This document shows positions 15,991 through 23,138 of a DNA stretch of 28,897 nt, one piece after another. The notes under the pieces were generated by a model. That model was not told the origin of the DNA. It ran no database searches and saw nothing but the letters and a program-made list of their open reading frames with translations. The number at the start of each line of letters is the position of its first letter. The first letter of the stretch is position 1. Both the position numbers and the translations under genes were made by a program. Source of the DNA: Nereida sp965655635 (GTDB taxonomy: Bacteria > Pseudomonadota > Alphaproteobacteria > Rhodobacterales > Rhodobacteraceae); contig NZ_CBFHHE010000025.1 in the NCBI RefSeq assembly GCF_965655635.1, forward strand, positions 1 through 28,897, in the 5' to 3' direction.

Positions 15991-16350
15991 TTAGATCTTC
16001 AGACCACCTTCACGAGCAGCATCGGCCAAAGCCTTTACTTTCCCGTGAAAGAGGAAACCGCCACGATCGAAGTATGCTTCTTCGACACCGGCTTTTTTCG
16101 CACGTTCCGCGATCACTGCGCCAACTTTCGTTGCTGCTGCGATGTTGTTCTGACCTACGACGCCCAAATCTTTCTCCATAGAGGAAGCTGAGGCAACTGT
16201 TTTACCAGCTACGTCGTCGATCAGCTGTACGCTGATGTTTTTGTTTGAACGGTGAACGGACAAACGCATACGTCCTGCATTCACCTTGCGAAGTTTGTTC
16301 CGAACGCGCAGGCGGCGCTTAAGGAACAGAGTTCTTTTACTGTTAGCCAT
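15991..16350 (-). CDS. rplR: 50S ribosomal protein L18
   Basis: This 119-residue protein binds 5S rRNA together with L5 in the central protuberance. The basic N-terminus KRTLFLKRRLRVRNKLRKVN is followed by RLSVHRSNKNISVQLIDD (residues 29-46). The C-terminus has the signature YFDRGGFLFHGKVKALADAAREGG, quoted here only as the block at about 93-116. Length and layout are standard. It follows rplF after 12 bases. Confidence 0.96.
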   Translation of the reverse strand: MANSKRTLFLKRRLRVRNKLRKVNAGRMRLSVHRSNKNISVQLIDDVAGKTVASASSMEKDLGVVGQNNIAAATKVGAVIAERAKKAGVEEAYFDRGGFLFHGKVKALADAAREGGLKI

Positions 16351-16362
16351 AGCTGCGGTTCC

Positions 16363-16896
16363 TTACTTCTTCTTACCTTCTTTGCGGAAGATATATTCGT
16401 CGACATACTTGATCCCCTTGCCTTTATAAGGCTCGGGCTTACGCCAAGCGCGGATGTTAGCCGCAACCTGACCGACCTGTTGTTCGTCGATACCTTCCAC
16501 AATGAGCTGTGTGTTCTTCGGGGCAGTTACTGTGACGCCATCTGGAACTTGGAACACAACATCATGGGACAGACCCAATGACAGTTTGATGTTCTTGCCT
16601 TCCATGGCAGCACGATAACCAACACCGTTGATCTCAAGCTCTTTTTTGAAGCCGTCAGTCACACCAGTCACCAGGTTGGCAACCATTGTGCGGGTCATGC
16701 CCCACTGTTGACGTGCACGCTTGGACTTACCGCGTGGCGTCACAGCCAAAGCACCATCTTCGACGGCGAGTGTGACATCGTCAGTCGCGGTGAAGGAACG
16801 GACACCCTTGGGGCCTTTCACTTCAACGGTCTGACCGTCGATTTTCGCTTCTACACCGGAGGGCAGAGCAACTGGTTTTTTACCAATACGAGACAT
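16363..16896 (-). CDS. rplF: 50S ribosomal protein L6
   Basis: This 177-residue protein lies near the sarcin-ricin loop and the GTPase centre. It consists of two repeated L6 domains, the first starting SRIGKKPVALPSGV and the second carrying the signature RKPEPYKGKGIKYVDE at about residues 153-168. I chose the ATG at 16896 because a strong AGGAGG ribosome site stands directly before it and homologues start MSRIGKKPV. The longer frame to 16962 runs into rpsH. The gap to rpsH is ten bases. Confidence 0.97.
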   Translation of the reverse strand: MSRIGKKPVALPSGVEAKIDGQTVEVKGPKGVRSFTATDDVTLAVEDGALAVTPRGKSKRARQQWGMTRTMVANLVTGVTDGFKKELEINGVGYRAAMEGKNIKLSLGLSHDVVFQVPDGVTVTAPKNTQLIVEGIDEQQVGQVAANIRAWRKPEPYKGKGIKYVDEYIFRKEGKKK

Positions 16897-16906
16897 CTGT
16901 TCCTCC

Positions 16907-17299
16907 TTAGAAGACTGTGCAGAGCACTTCGCCGCCGACGTTGGCTGCGCGTGCGTTTGCATCCGACATCACGCCGCGAGACGTGCTGACAATCGACACA
17001 CCCAAGCCCTGACGGACAGTGGGGATATCATTAGCGCCCATGTAAACGCGGCGGCCAGGTGTTGAAACCCGCTTCACTTCGCGAATGACAGGAGTGCCTT
17101 CGTAGTATTTCAGGCTGATTTCGAAAGCAGGGTGGCCATCAATGCCAGTCTTGCCTTCATAACCGCGGATGTAGCCTTCGTCGGCAAGTACATCCAGAAC
17201 CCAAGCACGGAGCTTGGACGCAGGGGTTTCAACCGTGGATTTGCCGCGCATCTGACCATTGCGGATGCGTGTCAACATATCACCGATAGGATCGTTCAT
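16907..17299 (-). CDS. rpsH: 30S ribosomal protein S8
   Basis: This 130-residue protein binds helix 21 of 16S rRNA and, in E. coli, represses the spc operon at the rplX-rplE region. The N-terminus NDPIGDMLTRIRNGQMRGKS and the C-terminal signature GLGVSIVSTSRGVMSDANAR (about residues 96-115) are intact. It begins 14 bases after rpsN, with a GGGAGG ribosome site. I could not confirm an S8-type repressor hairpin before rplE. Confidence 0.97.
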   Translation of the reverse strand: MNDPIGDMLTRIRNGQMRGKSTVETPASKLRAWVLDVLADEGYIRGYEGKTGIDGHPAFEISLKYYEGTPVIREVKRVSTPGRRVYMGANDIPTVRQGLGVSIVSTSRGVMSDANARAANVGGEVLCTVF

Positions 17300-17313
17300 T
17301 TGTTAAACCTCCC

Positions 17314-17619
17314 TTACCAGCTTGACTTGACCATACCAGGGATTTGACCCTGGCTGCCAAGCTCACGAAGAGCAATACGGCTGACCTTAAGCTTACGGTA
17401 GTAAGCGTGGGGGCGGCCTGTAAGTTGGCAACGGTTGTGAAGGCGTGTCGCCGAAGAATTGCGGGGCAATTTTGCCAGCTCAAGCTGTGCTTTGAACCGC
17501 TCTTCCATGGGCTTGCTTTCGTCACGCGCGATTGACTTAAGCTCAACACGCTTAGCGGCGAATTTCTCCACCAGGCGTTGACGCTTTTTCTCGCGTTCGA
17601 TCATAGATTTTTTAGCCAT
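17314..17619 (-). CDS. rpsN: 30S ribosomal protein S14
   Basis: This 101-residue protein of the 30S head is the long, zinc-free (C-) form: it lacks the CX2C pairs of the short zinc-binding paralogue. The N-terminus is AKKSMIEREKKRQRLVEKF, the centre has LPRNSSATRLHNRCQLTGRP and the C-terminus RIALRELGSQGQIPGMVKSSW, here residues 81-101. It lies between rplE and rpsH as in the standard spc order. The gap to rplE is 19 bases. Confidence 0.97.
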   Translation of the reverse strand: MAKKSMIEREKKRQRLVEKFAAKRVELKSIARDESKPMEERFKAQLELAKLPRNSSATRLHNRCQLTGRPHAYYRKLKVSRIALRELGSQGQIPGMVKSSW

Positions 17620-17638
17620 ATCTCAGTCCTCTCCGCGC

Positions 17639-18202
17639 TTACGAATTGAAGGGCATGTTGAAAGCTTTCAACAGTGCCTTGGCTTCCGCATCCGTTGGCG
17701 CGGTAGTGCAGATGATGATGTCCATGCCCCAGACTTCGTCGACTTTATCAAAGTCGATTTCAGGGAACACGATGTGCTCTTTCATGCCCATGGCGTAGTT
17801 GCCACGGCCATCGAATGACTTGCCCGAGATGCCGCGGAAGTCGCGGATACGAGGCATAGCGATGGTGATAAAGCGATCAAGGAATTCGTACATACGCTCG
17901 CCGCGCAATGTCACTTTGGTACCAAGAGGCATATCTTCACGAACCCGGAAGCCCGCGATAGATTTCTTGGCCATCGTAACAACAGCTTTTTGACCAGCGA
18001 TTGCGGTCAAATCTTCCTGAGCCGCTTTCACTTTTTTGCTGTCTTTTACGCTTTCAGCGCCCGCACCGATGTTCAGAACAATTTTGTCCAAACGCGGGAT
18101 CTGCATGTCGTTCTTGTAGCCGAACTCTTCTTTCATCGACGCACGAATGATGTCGTTGTAAAGAGACTTCAGACGGGGTGTGTAGTTTGCTGTATCAAGC
18201 AT
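17639..18202 (-). CDS. rplE: 50S ribosomal protein L5
   Basis: This 187-residue protein binds 5S rRNA and contacts P-site tRNA and S13. Visible motifs are NDMQIPRLDKIVLNIGAG (about residues 32-49), FRVREDMPLGTKVTLRGERM and the C-terminal block INICTT-like IIICTTAPTDAEAKALLKAF. I chose the ATG at 18202 with a GGAG site ahead; the codon before it is TTG and would add one residue. Its start overlaps the end of rplX by eight bases, so translation of the two is probably coupled. Confidence 0.96.
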   Translation of the reverse strand: MLDTANYTPRLKSLYNDIIRASMKEEFGYKNDMQIPRLDKIVLNIGAGAESVKDSKKVKAAQEDLTAIAGQKAVVTMAKKSIAGFRVREDMPLGTKVTLRGERMYEFLDRFITIAMPRIRDFRGISGKSFDGRGNYAMGMKEHIVFPEIDFDKVDEVWGMDIIICTTAPTDAEAKALLKAFNMPFNS

Positions 18203-18506
18203 CAATCACGTCTCCCGTGGTTTTGGCGAAGCGAACTTTCTTGTCACCTTCCATTTTGAAGCCGACGCGTGTCGCTTTACCGTTCTTGTCGGCAAACGCC
18301 AGGTTCGACAACTCGATGGGCATTGCTTTTGGAATGCGGCCACCTTGGCTTGTCTGCGATTGGCGTGTGTGGCGGATGGCGATGTTAACGCCTTCTACAA
18401 CAGCCTTGCCAGCGGACGGGTCAACAGACTGAATTGTGCCTGTTTTGCCTTTGTCTTTGCCAGCGATCACGATGACAGTGTCACCTTTTTTCAACTTAGC
18501 GGCCAT
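18195..18506 (-). CDS. rplX: 50S ribosomal protein L24
   Basis: This 103-residue protein is an assembly initiator at the 5' end of 23S rRNA. The KOW motif lies at the N-terminus (KKGDTVIVIAGKDKGKTGTI, residues 6-25), followed by GVNIAIRHTRQSQTSQGG. The C-terminus has ADKNGKATRVGFKMEGDKKV. It starts one base after the rplN stop and overlaps rplE by eight bases. A GGAGGTGC ribosome site lies inside the end of rplN. Confidence 0.96.
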   Translation of the reverse strand: MAAKLKKGDTVIVIAGKDKGKTGTIQSVDPSAGKAVVEGVNIAIRHTRQSQTSQGGRIPKAMPIELSNLAFADKNGKATRVGFKMEGDKKVRFAKTTGDVIDA

Positions 18507-18507
18507 A

Positions 18508-18876
18508 TCACAGCACCTCCGGCGCGAGCGAGATGATTTTCATGAAGTTCTTGGCGCGCAATTCGCGAACAACTGGCCCGAAGATACGTGTGCCGATTGG
18601 CTCACCGTTGGTGTTCAGGATAACTGCTGCATTACGGTCAAAGCGAATTGCTGTACCGTCTTCGCGACGAACTTCTTTAGCGGTGCGAACAACTACGGCC
18701 TTACGGACGTCGCCTTTTTTCACACGGCCACGTGGAATGGCTTCTTTAACCGAGACGACAATGATGTCACCTACGGAAGCGTACTTACGCTTAGAGCCAC
18801 CCAACACCTTAATGCACTGAACACGGCGAGCGCCGCTGTTGTCAGCAACATCCAGGTTGGTCTGCATCTGGATCAT
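18508..18876 (-). CDS. rplN: 50S ribosomal protein L14
   Basis: This 122-residue, highly conserved protein contacts 16S rRNA in an inter-subunit bridge and is the binding site for the silencing factor RsfS. The N-terminus MIQMQTNLDVADNSGARRVQ and the block KYASVGDIIVVSVKEAIPRG (about residues 31-50) are diagnostic, and GTRIFGPVVRELR lies near the C-terminus. It follows rpsQ after a 73-base spacer that shows a weak G/C-rich hairpin and no clear promoter. Confidence 0.97.
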   Translation of the reverse strand: MIQMQTNLDVADNSGARRVQCIKVLGGSKRKYASVGDIIVVSVKEAIPRGRVKKGDVRKAVVVRTAKEVRREDGTAIRFDRNAAVILNTNGEPIGTRIFGPVVRELRAKNFMKIISLAPEVL

Positions 18877-18949
18877 TTGGTTTCTCCCGACCTTTGGGGG
18901 GCGATGCGTGCCCTATCCCCAGGGTTTCGATTAAGCTGTGAAGCCTGAC

Positions 18950-19180
18950 TTAGTCTGTCAGAACTTCCCAACGCTTTGTCTTAGAACGTGGTGCGCATTC
19001 GATGATACGAACGAGGTCACCAACGTTAAAAGAATTCTTCTCATCGTGTGCCCGGTACTTCTTGGACTTACGAATGGTCTTTTTCAGAACGGGGTGTGTG
19101 AAACGACGCTCAACCGATACAGTGACGGTTTGCTCGTTTTGGTTGCTTGTGACAACACCTTGCAGGATACGCTTGGGCAT
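18950..19180 (-). CDS. rpsQ: 30S ribosomal protein S17
   Basis: This 76-residue protein binds the 5' domain of 16S rRNA early in assembly. It has the OB-fold sequence RILQGVVTSNQNEQTVTVSV (residues 4-23), then RRFTHPVLKKTIRKSKKYRA and the signature GDLVRIIECAPRSKTKRW. It begins three bases after the rpmC stop, so the two genes are tightly coupled. Confidence 0.96.
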   Translation of the reverse strand: MPKRILQGVVTSNQNEQTVTVSVERRFTHPVLKKTIRKSKKYRAHDEKNSFNVGDLVRIIECAPRSKTKRWEVLTD

Positions 19181-19183
19181 AGG

Positions 19184-19390
19184 TTAAGCCTCCGCTGCAG
19201 CAGATGCTGCTTTTTCGTTCAGAATTGTTTTTACACGTGCCGCGTCACGACGGACTTGGCGCATACGTGCTGTGTTCTCAAGCTGGCCAGTCGCCTGCTG
19301 AAAACGCAGGTTAAAGCTTTCTTTTTTGAGCGATGCGAGGTCTTCGCGAAGCTGATCCGGCGACTTGTCGCGGAGTTCTTTAGCGTCCAT
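19184..19390 (-). CDS. rpmC: 50S ribosomal protein L29
   Basis: This 68-residue protein sits at the peptide exit tunnel and forms part of the docking site for trigger factor and SRP. The helical hairpin includes ELRDKSPDQLREDLASLKKE (residues 5-24), FNLRFQQATGQL and the signature RMRQVRRDAARVKTIL. In the standard S10 order rplP lies directly upstream of rpmC. Here no rplP is present: the upstream DNA contains a promoter-like element and then an unrelated gene on the opposite strand, so rpmC heads this unit. Confidence 0.96.
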   Translation of the reverse strand: MDAKELRDKSPDQLREDLASLKKESFNLRFQQATGQLENTARMRQVRRDAARVKTILNEKAASAAAEA

Positions 19391-19469
19391 TGGACTATTC
19401 CTTTTTCAACATCACCAGCGGGCCCCTGAGGGTCACCCCGATTCTGGTGGAGTGGGTGTAGAAGCTGGC

Positions 19470-19498
19470 CGTATAGGGGGGATAGTGAAACCACGCAA
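19470..19498 (-). promoter_or_regulatory. Candidate sigma-70 promoter for the rpmC unit
   Basis: On the minus strand TTGCGT (19493-19498) and TATACG (19470-19475) are separated by exactly 17 bases. The -10 hexamer is identical to the one proposed upstream of rplO. The predicted start would leave a leader of about 70 bases before rpmC. Because rpmC is the first gene of the cluster here, a promoter must exist in this 223-base gap. Confidence 0.5.
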
Positions 19499-19613
19499 CC
19501 CCTTTGTTTTTATCGCCCGCAGTATGGGCCAAAAGGGAAGAACCACGCCACATCGCAGTCAGAGCAATCAATGACACTGGCTTGACCCAAGGCGATCAGG
19601 TATCGACTGCGCT

Positions 19614-20231
19614 ATGACACAGATTGAATCGCTTTTCGCAACCCGCCTTTACTCAGCCGTCCTGTCACAGCACGGCAAAATTGATCCAACCGAGCTGGAG
19701 CAATCCTGCTATGTCATCGCAGAAGACGATGAAGCTGGCCAAGAGTGGTGCGAGCAAAACGGCTATGCAGGCTACACCAGCTATGCGTCCCTTACGGATT
19801 TGCCGTGGCGCTTTCCAATCTTCAAGGACGTGGTAGACGCACTCGATAAACACGTGGCTGAATTTGCCAAGGACCTGTGCTTTGACTTGGGCGATCGTGA
19901 ATTGGTCTTGGAAGACATCTGGATTAACATCCTGCCTGAAGGTGGCATCCACACATCCCACATTCACCCCCATTCGGTTATTTCTGGAACGACCTACGTA
20001 GCAATGCCCGAGGACACCTCCGCGCTGAAACTTGAAGATCCACGTTCACAGATGATGATGGCGGCACCACCCCGCACCGCAGACGCGCGGGAAGAGCTAA
20101 AGGCATTCGTTTACGCCAAACCTGCCGTCGGAGATGTTTTACTTTGGGAAAGCTGGCTGCGCCACGAAGTGCCCATGAACATGTCCGAAGAAGACCGGAT
20201 CAGCGTTAGCTTCAATTACAAGTGGGCTTAG
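19614..20231 (+). CDS. Putative 2OG-Fe(II) oxygenase family protein
   Basis: This 205-residue protein resembles the TIGR02466/PF13759 family of putative 2-oxoglutarate- and iron-dependent oxygenases. The core shows GGIHTSHIHPHSVISGTTYV (residues 110-129), giving candidate iron ligands H113, H116 or H118, with a distal histidine in WLRHEVPMN (H184) and an arginine in EDRISVSFNYKW (R195) that would hold the co-substrate. The expected beta strands surround these residues. The substrate is unknown. The gene is transcribed divergently from rpmC and is followed by its own terminator. No good ribosome site is visible before the ATG, but the start matches the length of the family. Confidence 0.72.
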   Translation: MTQIESLFATRLYSAVLSQHGKIDPTELEQSCYVIAEDDEAGQEWCEQNGYAGYTSYASLTDLPWRFPIFKDVVDALDKHVAEFAKDLCFDLGDRELVLEDIWINILPEGGIHTSHIHPHSVISGTTYVAMPEDTSALKLEDPRSQMMMAAPPRTADAREELKAFVYAKPAVGDVLLWESWLRHEVPMNMSEEDRISVSFNYKWA

Positions 20232-20250
20232 ACCGTACAGAACATCGCAA

Positions 20251-20286
20251 GCACCGCTTCACGTCATAAAAGCGGTGCCTGCGTTT
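20251..20286 (+). terminator. Terminator of the 2OG-Fe(II) oxygenase-like gene
   Basis: A 9-bp perfect stem pairs 20251-20259 with 20270-20278 around a ten-base loop, followed by CTGCGTTTT. It lies 20 bases after the stop codon. Confidence 0.7.
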
Positions 20287-20296
20287 TAACCCAAGC

Positions 20297-20617
20297 TTAA
20301 CTGCCCGCGTTCAAAAGCTGTGCATTCCCGCCAGCGGCTGTTGTATCAACGCAAACGTGCCGCTCATGGGTGAGCCCGCGTGAAAAATCCCCTTCACTCA
20401 ACAATGGGATCAGCGCACCGTCTCTTGCGGCCAAAGCCACACGGTATTCGCGCAACTGCTCGGGGGCGGCAAAACTCACAACTGCCGCAAAGCCATGCAA
20501 CGCGCCCAGCGCTTCTGCCGTCACCTCACCGTTTATTGCGCCATCCAAGAGCAAACCTGACGTTGCCATAACAGGATAACACCCCGCCTGTTCTGCTGCC
20601 TCGGCGTGCTGTCCCAC
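20297..20617 (-). pseudogene. C-terminal remnant of a PutA-like proline/P5C dehydrogenase
   Basis: The frame encodes about 105 residues ending HERHVCVDTTAAGGNAQLLN. This resembles the extreme C-terminus of bifunctional PutA, where an ER-hCVNTTAAGGNASL sequence closes the protein. PutA oxidises proline to glutamate and normally exceeds 1,000 residues, so more than 90% of the gene is missing. The frame begins exactly where the opposite-strand creatinase-like remnant begins (about 20600-20617). There is no start codon context. The fragment is presumably non-functional. The identification rests on a short but distinctive tail. Confidence 0.65.
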
Positions 20618-20833
20618 TACTACGGGCGCGAAGCAGGATTAGAGCTGCGTGAGGACATCGATACGGTGCTTGAGCCCGGAATGGTAATTTCAATGGAACC
20701 AATGCTGACCATCCCCGAAGACACGGCCGGTGCTGGAGGTTACCGCGAGCATGACATTCTGGTCATCACAGAAGACGGCAACGAAAACATCACCGTCTAC
20801 CCCTATGGCCCCGAGTTCAACGTGGTAGGCTAA
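20600..20833 (+). pseudogene. C-terminal remnant of a creatinase-like M24 peptidase-fold protein
   Basis: About 77 residues match the end of creatinase and related pita-bread enzymes: GVLSHYYGREAGLELREDID, then VLEPGMVISMEPM and GGYREHDILVITEDG, with the C-terminal PYGPEFN. The two glutamates and the HDIL segment belong to the conserved active-site region of creatinase, which splits creatine into sarcosine and urea. The full enzyme is about 400 residues, so more than three quarters is missing from the 5' side. The homology ends abruptly at about 20600, where the PutA remnant begins on the other strand. It is presumably non-functional. Confidence 0.75.
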
Positions 20834-20841
20834 TAAAACAA

Positions 20842-20866
20842 ATCAGGGGGCCAAGCGCCCCTTGAT
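20842..20866 (-). terminator. Hairpin behind the creatinase-like remnant
   Basis: A 9-bp stem with one wobble pairs 20842-20850 with 20858-20866. The T-rich tail (TTTGTTTTATT) lies on the minus-strand side, so the element would stop minus-strand transcription approaching from the imuA region. No minus-strand gene remains there; it may be a relic. Confidence 0.45.
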
Positions 20867-20962
20867 ACTCCCAACGGCGTCGCCGCTTGCTGACTGCAAC
20901 CAGTTCAGCCAAATCATTATATCCCCGACACTCAACCGGCCCAAATTTGCGCATCGGGGCAT

Positions 20963-20991
20963 TTGACCCATCCCTTTCTGGGGTGTAGAAC
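20963..20991 (+). promoter_or_regulatory. Candidate sigma-70 promoter of imuA-imuB-dnaE2
   Basis: TTGACC (20963-20968) and TAGAAC (20986-20991) are separated by 17 bases, matching five and four of six consensus positions. The -10 overlaps the LexA box. This arrangement also shows that an upstream TTG at 20963 is a promoter element, not the imuA start. Confidence 0.65.
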
Positions 20992-21002
20992 AAAACAAGA
21001 AC
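20988..21002 (+). promoter_or_regulatory. LexA (SOS) box
   Basis: The direct repeat GAAC-N7-GAAC matches the alphaproteobacterial LexA box (GAAC/GTTC-N7-GAAC/GTTC). It overlaps the -10 hexamer and the predicted start site, 24 bases before the imuA ATG. LexA bound here would block the polymerase until DNA damage triggers LexA cleavage. Confidence 0.8.
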
Positions 21003-21025
21003 ATCTGGGAATCAATGTGCCGTGT

Positions 21026-21700
21026 ATGGAGCCGATATTTATTCAAAAGCAAAAGTTTTCTCACCCGCAGCAAGCCGGGCCAGTCCATCATACTTTATCG
21101 GAGGTTTTCCCCAAAACTGGCACAGACGCCGCGGCGCTGGCCTATGTCATTTCATGTTTGCCGCGCACCAATGCTCCTATCCTATGGGTGCAAGATCGCC
21201 TATCAGCGCGCGAAACGGGACGGCCCTATCTTGCAGGTATTGGTGCAGGGCGAGCCATCATTACCATCAATCTATCCCGCCCCGTCGATGTATTATGGGC
21301 CCTAGAAAACGGCTTGCGATGCCACACACTCGCAGCTGTCATCGGAGAGCTTTGGGGCGATCCAAACGCTGTAAATTTCACAGCTACAAAACGGATCGCG
21401 CTCCGCTCAGAGGCATCAAATGTGCCGTGCTGGCTGATCCGTCATGCAGCAACCCCGAACCTGAGTGCTGCACGCGCGCGCTGGCGCATTGGCTCGGCCC
21501 CCTCTGCGCGTCATCCTCACGATCAACAGGCACCAGGTATGCCACGCTGGTCTCTCGACTTGTTTCGCGCGCATCACGCACGGCCTGCCAAATGGACTGT
21601 CACTTATGACCGGACGACGGATCGTGTCGATCCACTTCCCCTACCTCGCAATAGAGAGGTGGGAGCGCGTGATGGAGCGGCAAGGCAACTCACCGGCTGA
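21026..21700 (+). CDS. imuA: ImuA, RecA-like accessory protein of the SOS mutasome
   Basis: This 224-residue protein belongs to the ImuA family, RecA/SulA-like proteins needed with ImuB and DnaE2 for damage-induced mutagenesis. Recognisable stretches are HHTLSEVFP (N-terminal), APILWVQDRLSARETGRPYL (about residues 49-68), the VDVLWALENGLR segment and the C-terminal SAARARWRIGSAPS and WTVTYDRTTDRVDPLPL. No complete Walker A is visible, as in other members. I chose the ATG at 21026 because the LexA box and -10 lie just upstream. The ribosome site is weak. The last 95 bases overlap imuB in another frame. The context makes the assignment firm. Confidence 0.85.
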   Translation: MEPIFIQKQKFSHPQQAGPVHHTLSEVFPKTGTDAAALAYVISCLPRTNAPILWVQDRLSARETGRPYLAGIGAGRAIITINLSRPVDVLWALENGLRCHTLAAVIGELWGDPNAVNFTATKRIALRSEASNVPCWLIRHAATPNLSAARARWRIGSAPSARHPHDQQAPGMPRWSLDLFRAHHARPAKWTVTYDRTTDRVDPLPLPRNREVGARDGAARQLTG

Positions 21701-23138
21701 TGACATACCACTTACCCTAATTGTTGAGGGAGCCCATGGCCCTGTGATTTATGCTACAAATCGCTCCGCACGAACCATGGGCGTTCAAATCGGTGCACGC
21801 GTCGTCGACATGAGGGCGATTTGCCCTGAGTTACAAACAGAATACGCCAACCAAGCAGGGGACAAAGCTGCCCTAGAACGGCTTGTACTTTGGGCGCGGC
21901 GTTGGTGTCCGTGGACCGCGAGCGATGGCGCAGATGGGCTGATCTTGGATACAACGGGATCCGCACATCTTTTCGGCGGCGAAGATGCGATGTTGATCGA
22001 AATGGAAACGCAGTTCTCATTACTTGGGCTAACATCACGTCTCGCGATTGCACCAACCCAAGGGGCCGCGTGGGCATTGGCGCGCTTTGGCCCCGTGCGC
22101 AGCATATGTACGGAAGGTGAAATCGTACAAAGACTTAGCCCTTTGCCCGTAAATGGTCTTCGGCTGAATGCAGAAACAGTACTACTTCTGCAACGTCTTG
22201 GGCTCAAAACAATCGGGGCACTTATGAATGTGCCTCGCCTCTCTTTGACGCGCAGATTTGTCAAAGCAGCCCTAACCGCTAACCCACTGGTGCGCTTGGA
22301 TCAGACCTTGGGTAAGCTTGCAGAACCAGTAGCAAGCGTTGAGGCAAAGCCGCGTTTTTCCGCACAAAGCAGGCTCCCAGAACCAGTATTCGACCCCGCA
22401 CCCTATTTACCACAACTGTGCGACGACCTCTGTGACGCGCTGCAGAAAGCGGGAATGGGGTGTCGCTATCTAAATTTGACAGTTTACAGAACTGATGGCG
22501 ATGTCAGCCACATAGATGTCGCCACCGCAGCCAGTACCCGTGATCCGGTCCATTTACACAGCCTTTTTCGGGACAAGCTTGAGCGCATAAACCCGGGGTT
22601 TGGCTTTGATCTGATCACGCTTTCCGCAGGTGGCATTGAGGCGATCCAAATAGTGCAAACCCAATTAGACGGTGAGGCACACGGTGATCTACAGCTGACA
22701 CAACTTTTGGACCGGCTTACCGCCAAATTTGGTCCGCGATCAGTGTCATATCCGGTGGTGTATGAAAGCCACGTCCCCGAGCGTGCTCAGGGACGTATAA
22801 GCAATTTCGGCGCTCCGCCGCCCCAAACTGCTGAATTGATAAAAGAACGTCCGATCAAGCTATTGGACGCGCCCGAAGAAGTGCATGTCCTTTACGCTGT
22901 ACCCGAAGGCCCACCCGCACAATTTATATGGCGCAGAAAAACCCACCGCGTCACACGTTATGCTGGGCCCGAACGCATTGCTCCGGAGTGGTGGAAGGAC
23001 CAACCCGGTACACGTTTGCGCGATTACTTCAAGATTGAGGATCAAACAGGACGCCGCATATGGCTCTATCGTGAGGGCCTGCATGAAGATGGACGCGGCG
23101 GTGATCCGCGCTGGTTTATCCATGGGATGTTTGCCTGA
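21606..23138 (+). CDS. imuB: ImuB, catalytically inactive Y-family polymerase-like protein
   Basis: This 510-residue protein resembles Y-family DNA polymerases but serves as an adaptor: it links DnaE2 to the beta clamp and to ImuA. The N-terminus reads RRIVSIHFPYLAIERWERV, where active enzymes carry an aspartate in the D-x-D-C-F motif; here that position is Ser/His. The second catalytic motif is replaced by GLILDTTGSAHLFGGE (about residues 113-128). The little-finger region and a C-terminal domain (RDYFKIEDQTGRRIWLYREG) follow. The ATG at 21606 matches the family start; the longer frame to 21465 lies inside imuA. The stop overlaps the dnaE2 start (TGATG). Confidence 0.92.
   Translation: MTGRRIVSIHFPYLAIERWERVMERQGNSPADDIPLTLIVEGAHGPVIYATNRSARTMGVQIGARVVDMRAICPELQTEYANQAGDKAALERLVLWARRWCPWTASDGADGLILDTTGSAHLFGGEDAMLIEMETQFSLLGLTSRLAIAPTQGAAWALARFGPVRSICTEGEIVQRLSPLPVNGLRLNAETVLLLQRLGLKTIGALMNVPRLSLTRRFVKAALTANPLVRLDQTLGKLAEPVASVEAKPRFSAQSRLPEPVFDPAPYLPQLCDDLCDALQKAGMGCRYLNLTVYRTDGDVSHIDVATAASTRDPVHLHSLFRDKLERINPGFGFDLITLSAGGIEAIQIVQTQLDGEAHGDLQLTQLLDRLTAKFGPRSVSYPVVYESHVPERAQGRISNFGAPPPQTAELIKERPIKLLDAPEEVHVLYAVPEGPPAQFIWRRKTHRVTRYAGPERIAPEWWKDQPGTRLRDYFKIEDQTGRRIWLYREGLHEDGRGGDPRWFIHGMFA

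Noticed and set aside
19395..19577. A 60-codon minus-strand open frame upstream of rpmC
   Set aside because: It has no recognisable domain, spans the predicted rpmC promoter and no ribosome site supports it; more likely leader DNA.
20843..21091. An 82-codon minus-strand open frame ending in a hairpin
   Set aside because: It overlaps the imuA start, LexA box and promoter, and its composition has no family signature. The stop inside the hairpin may be chance.
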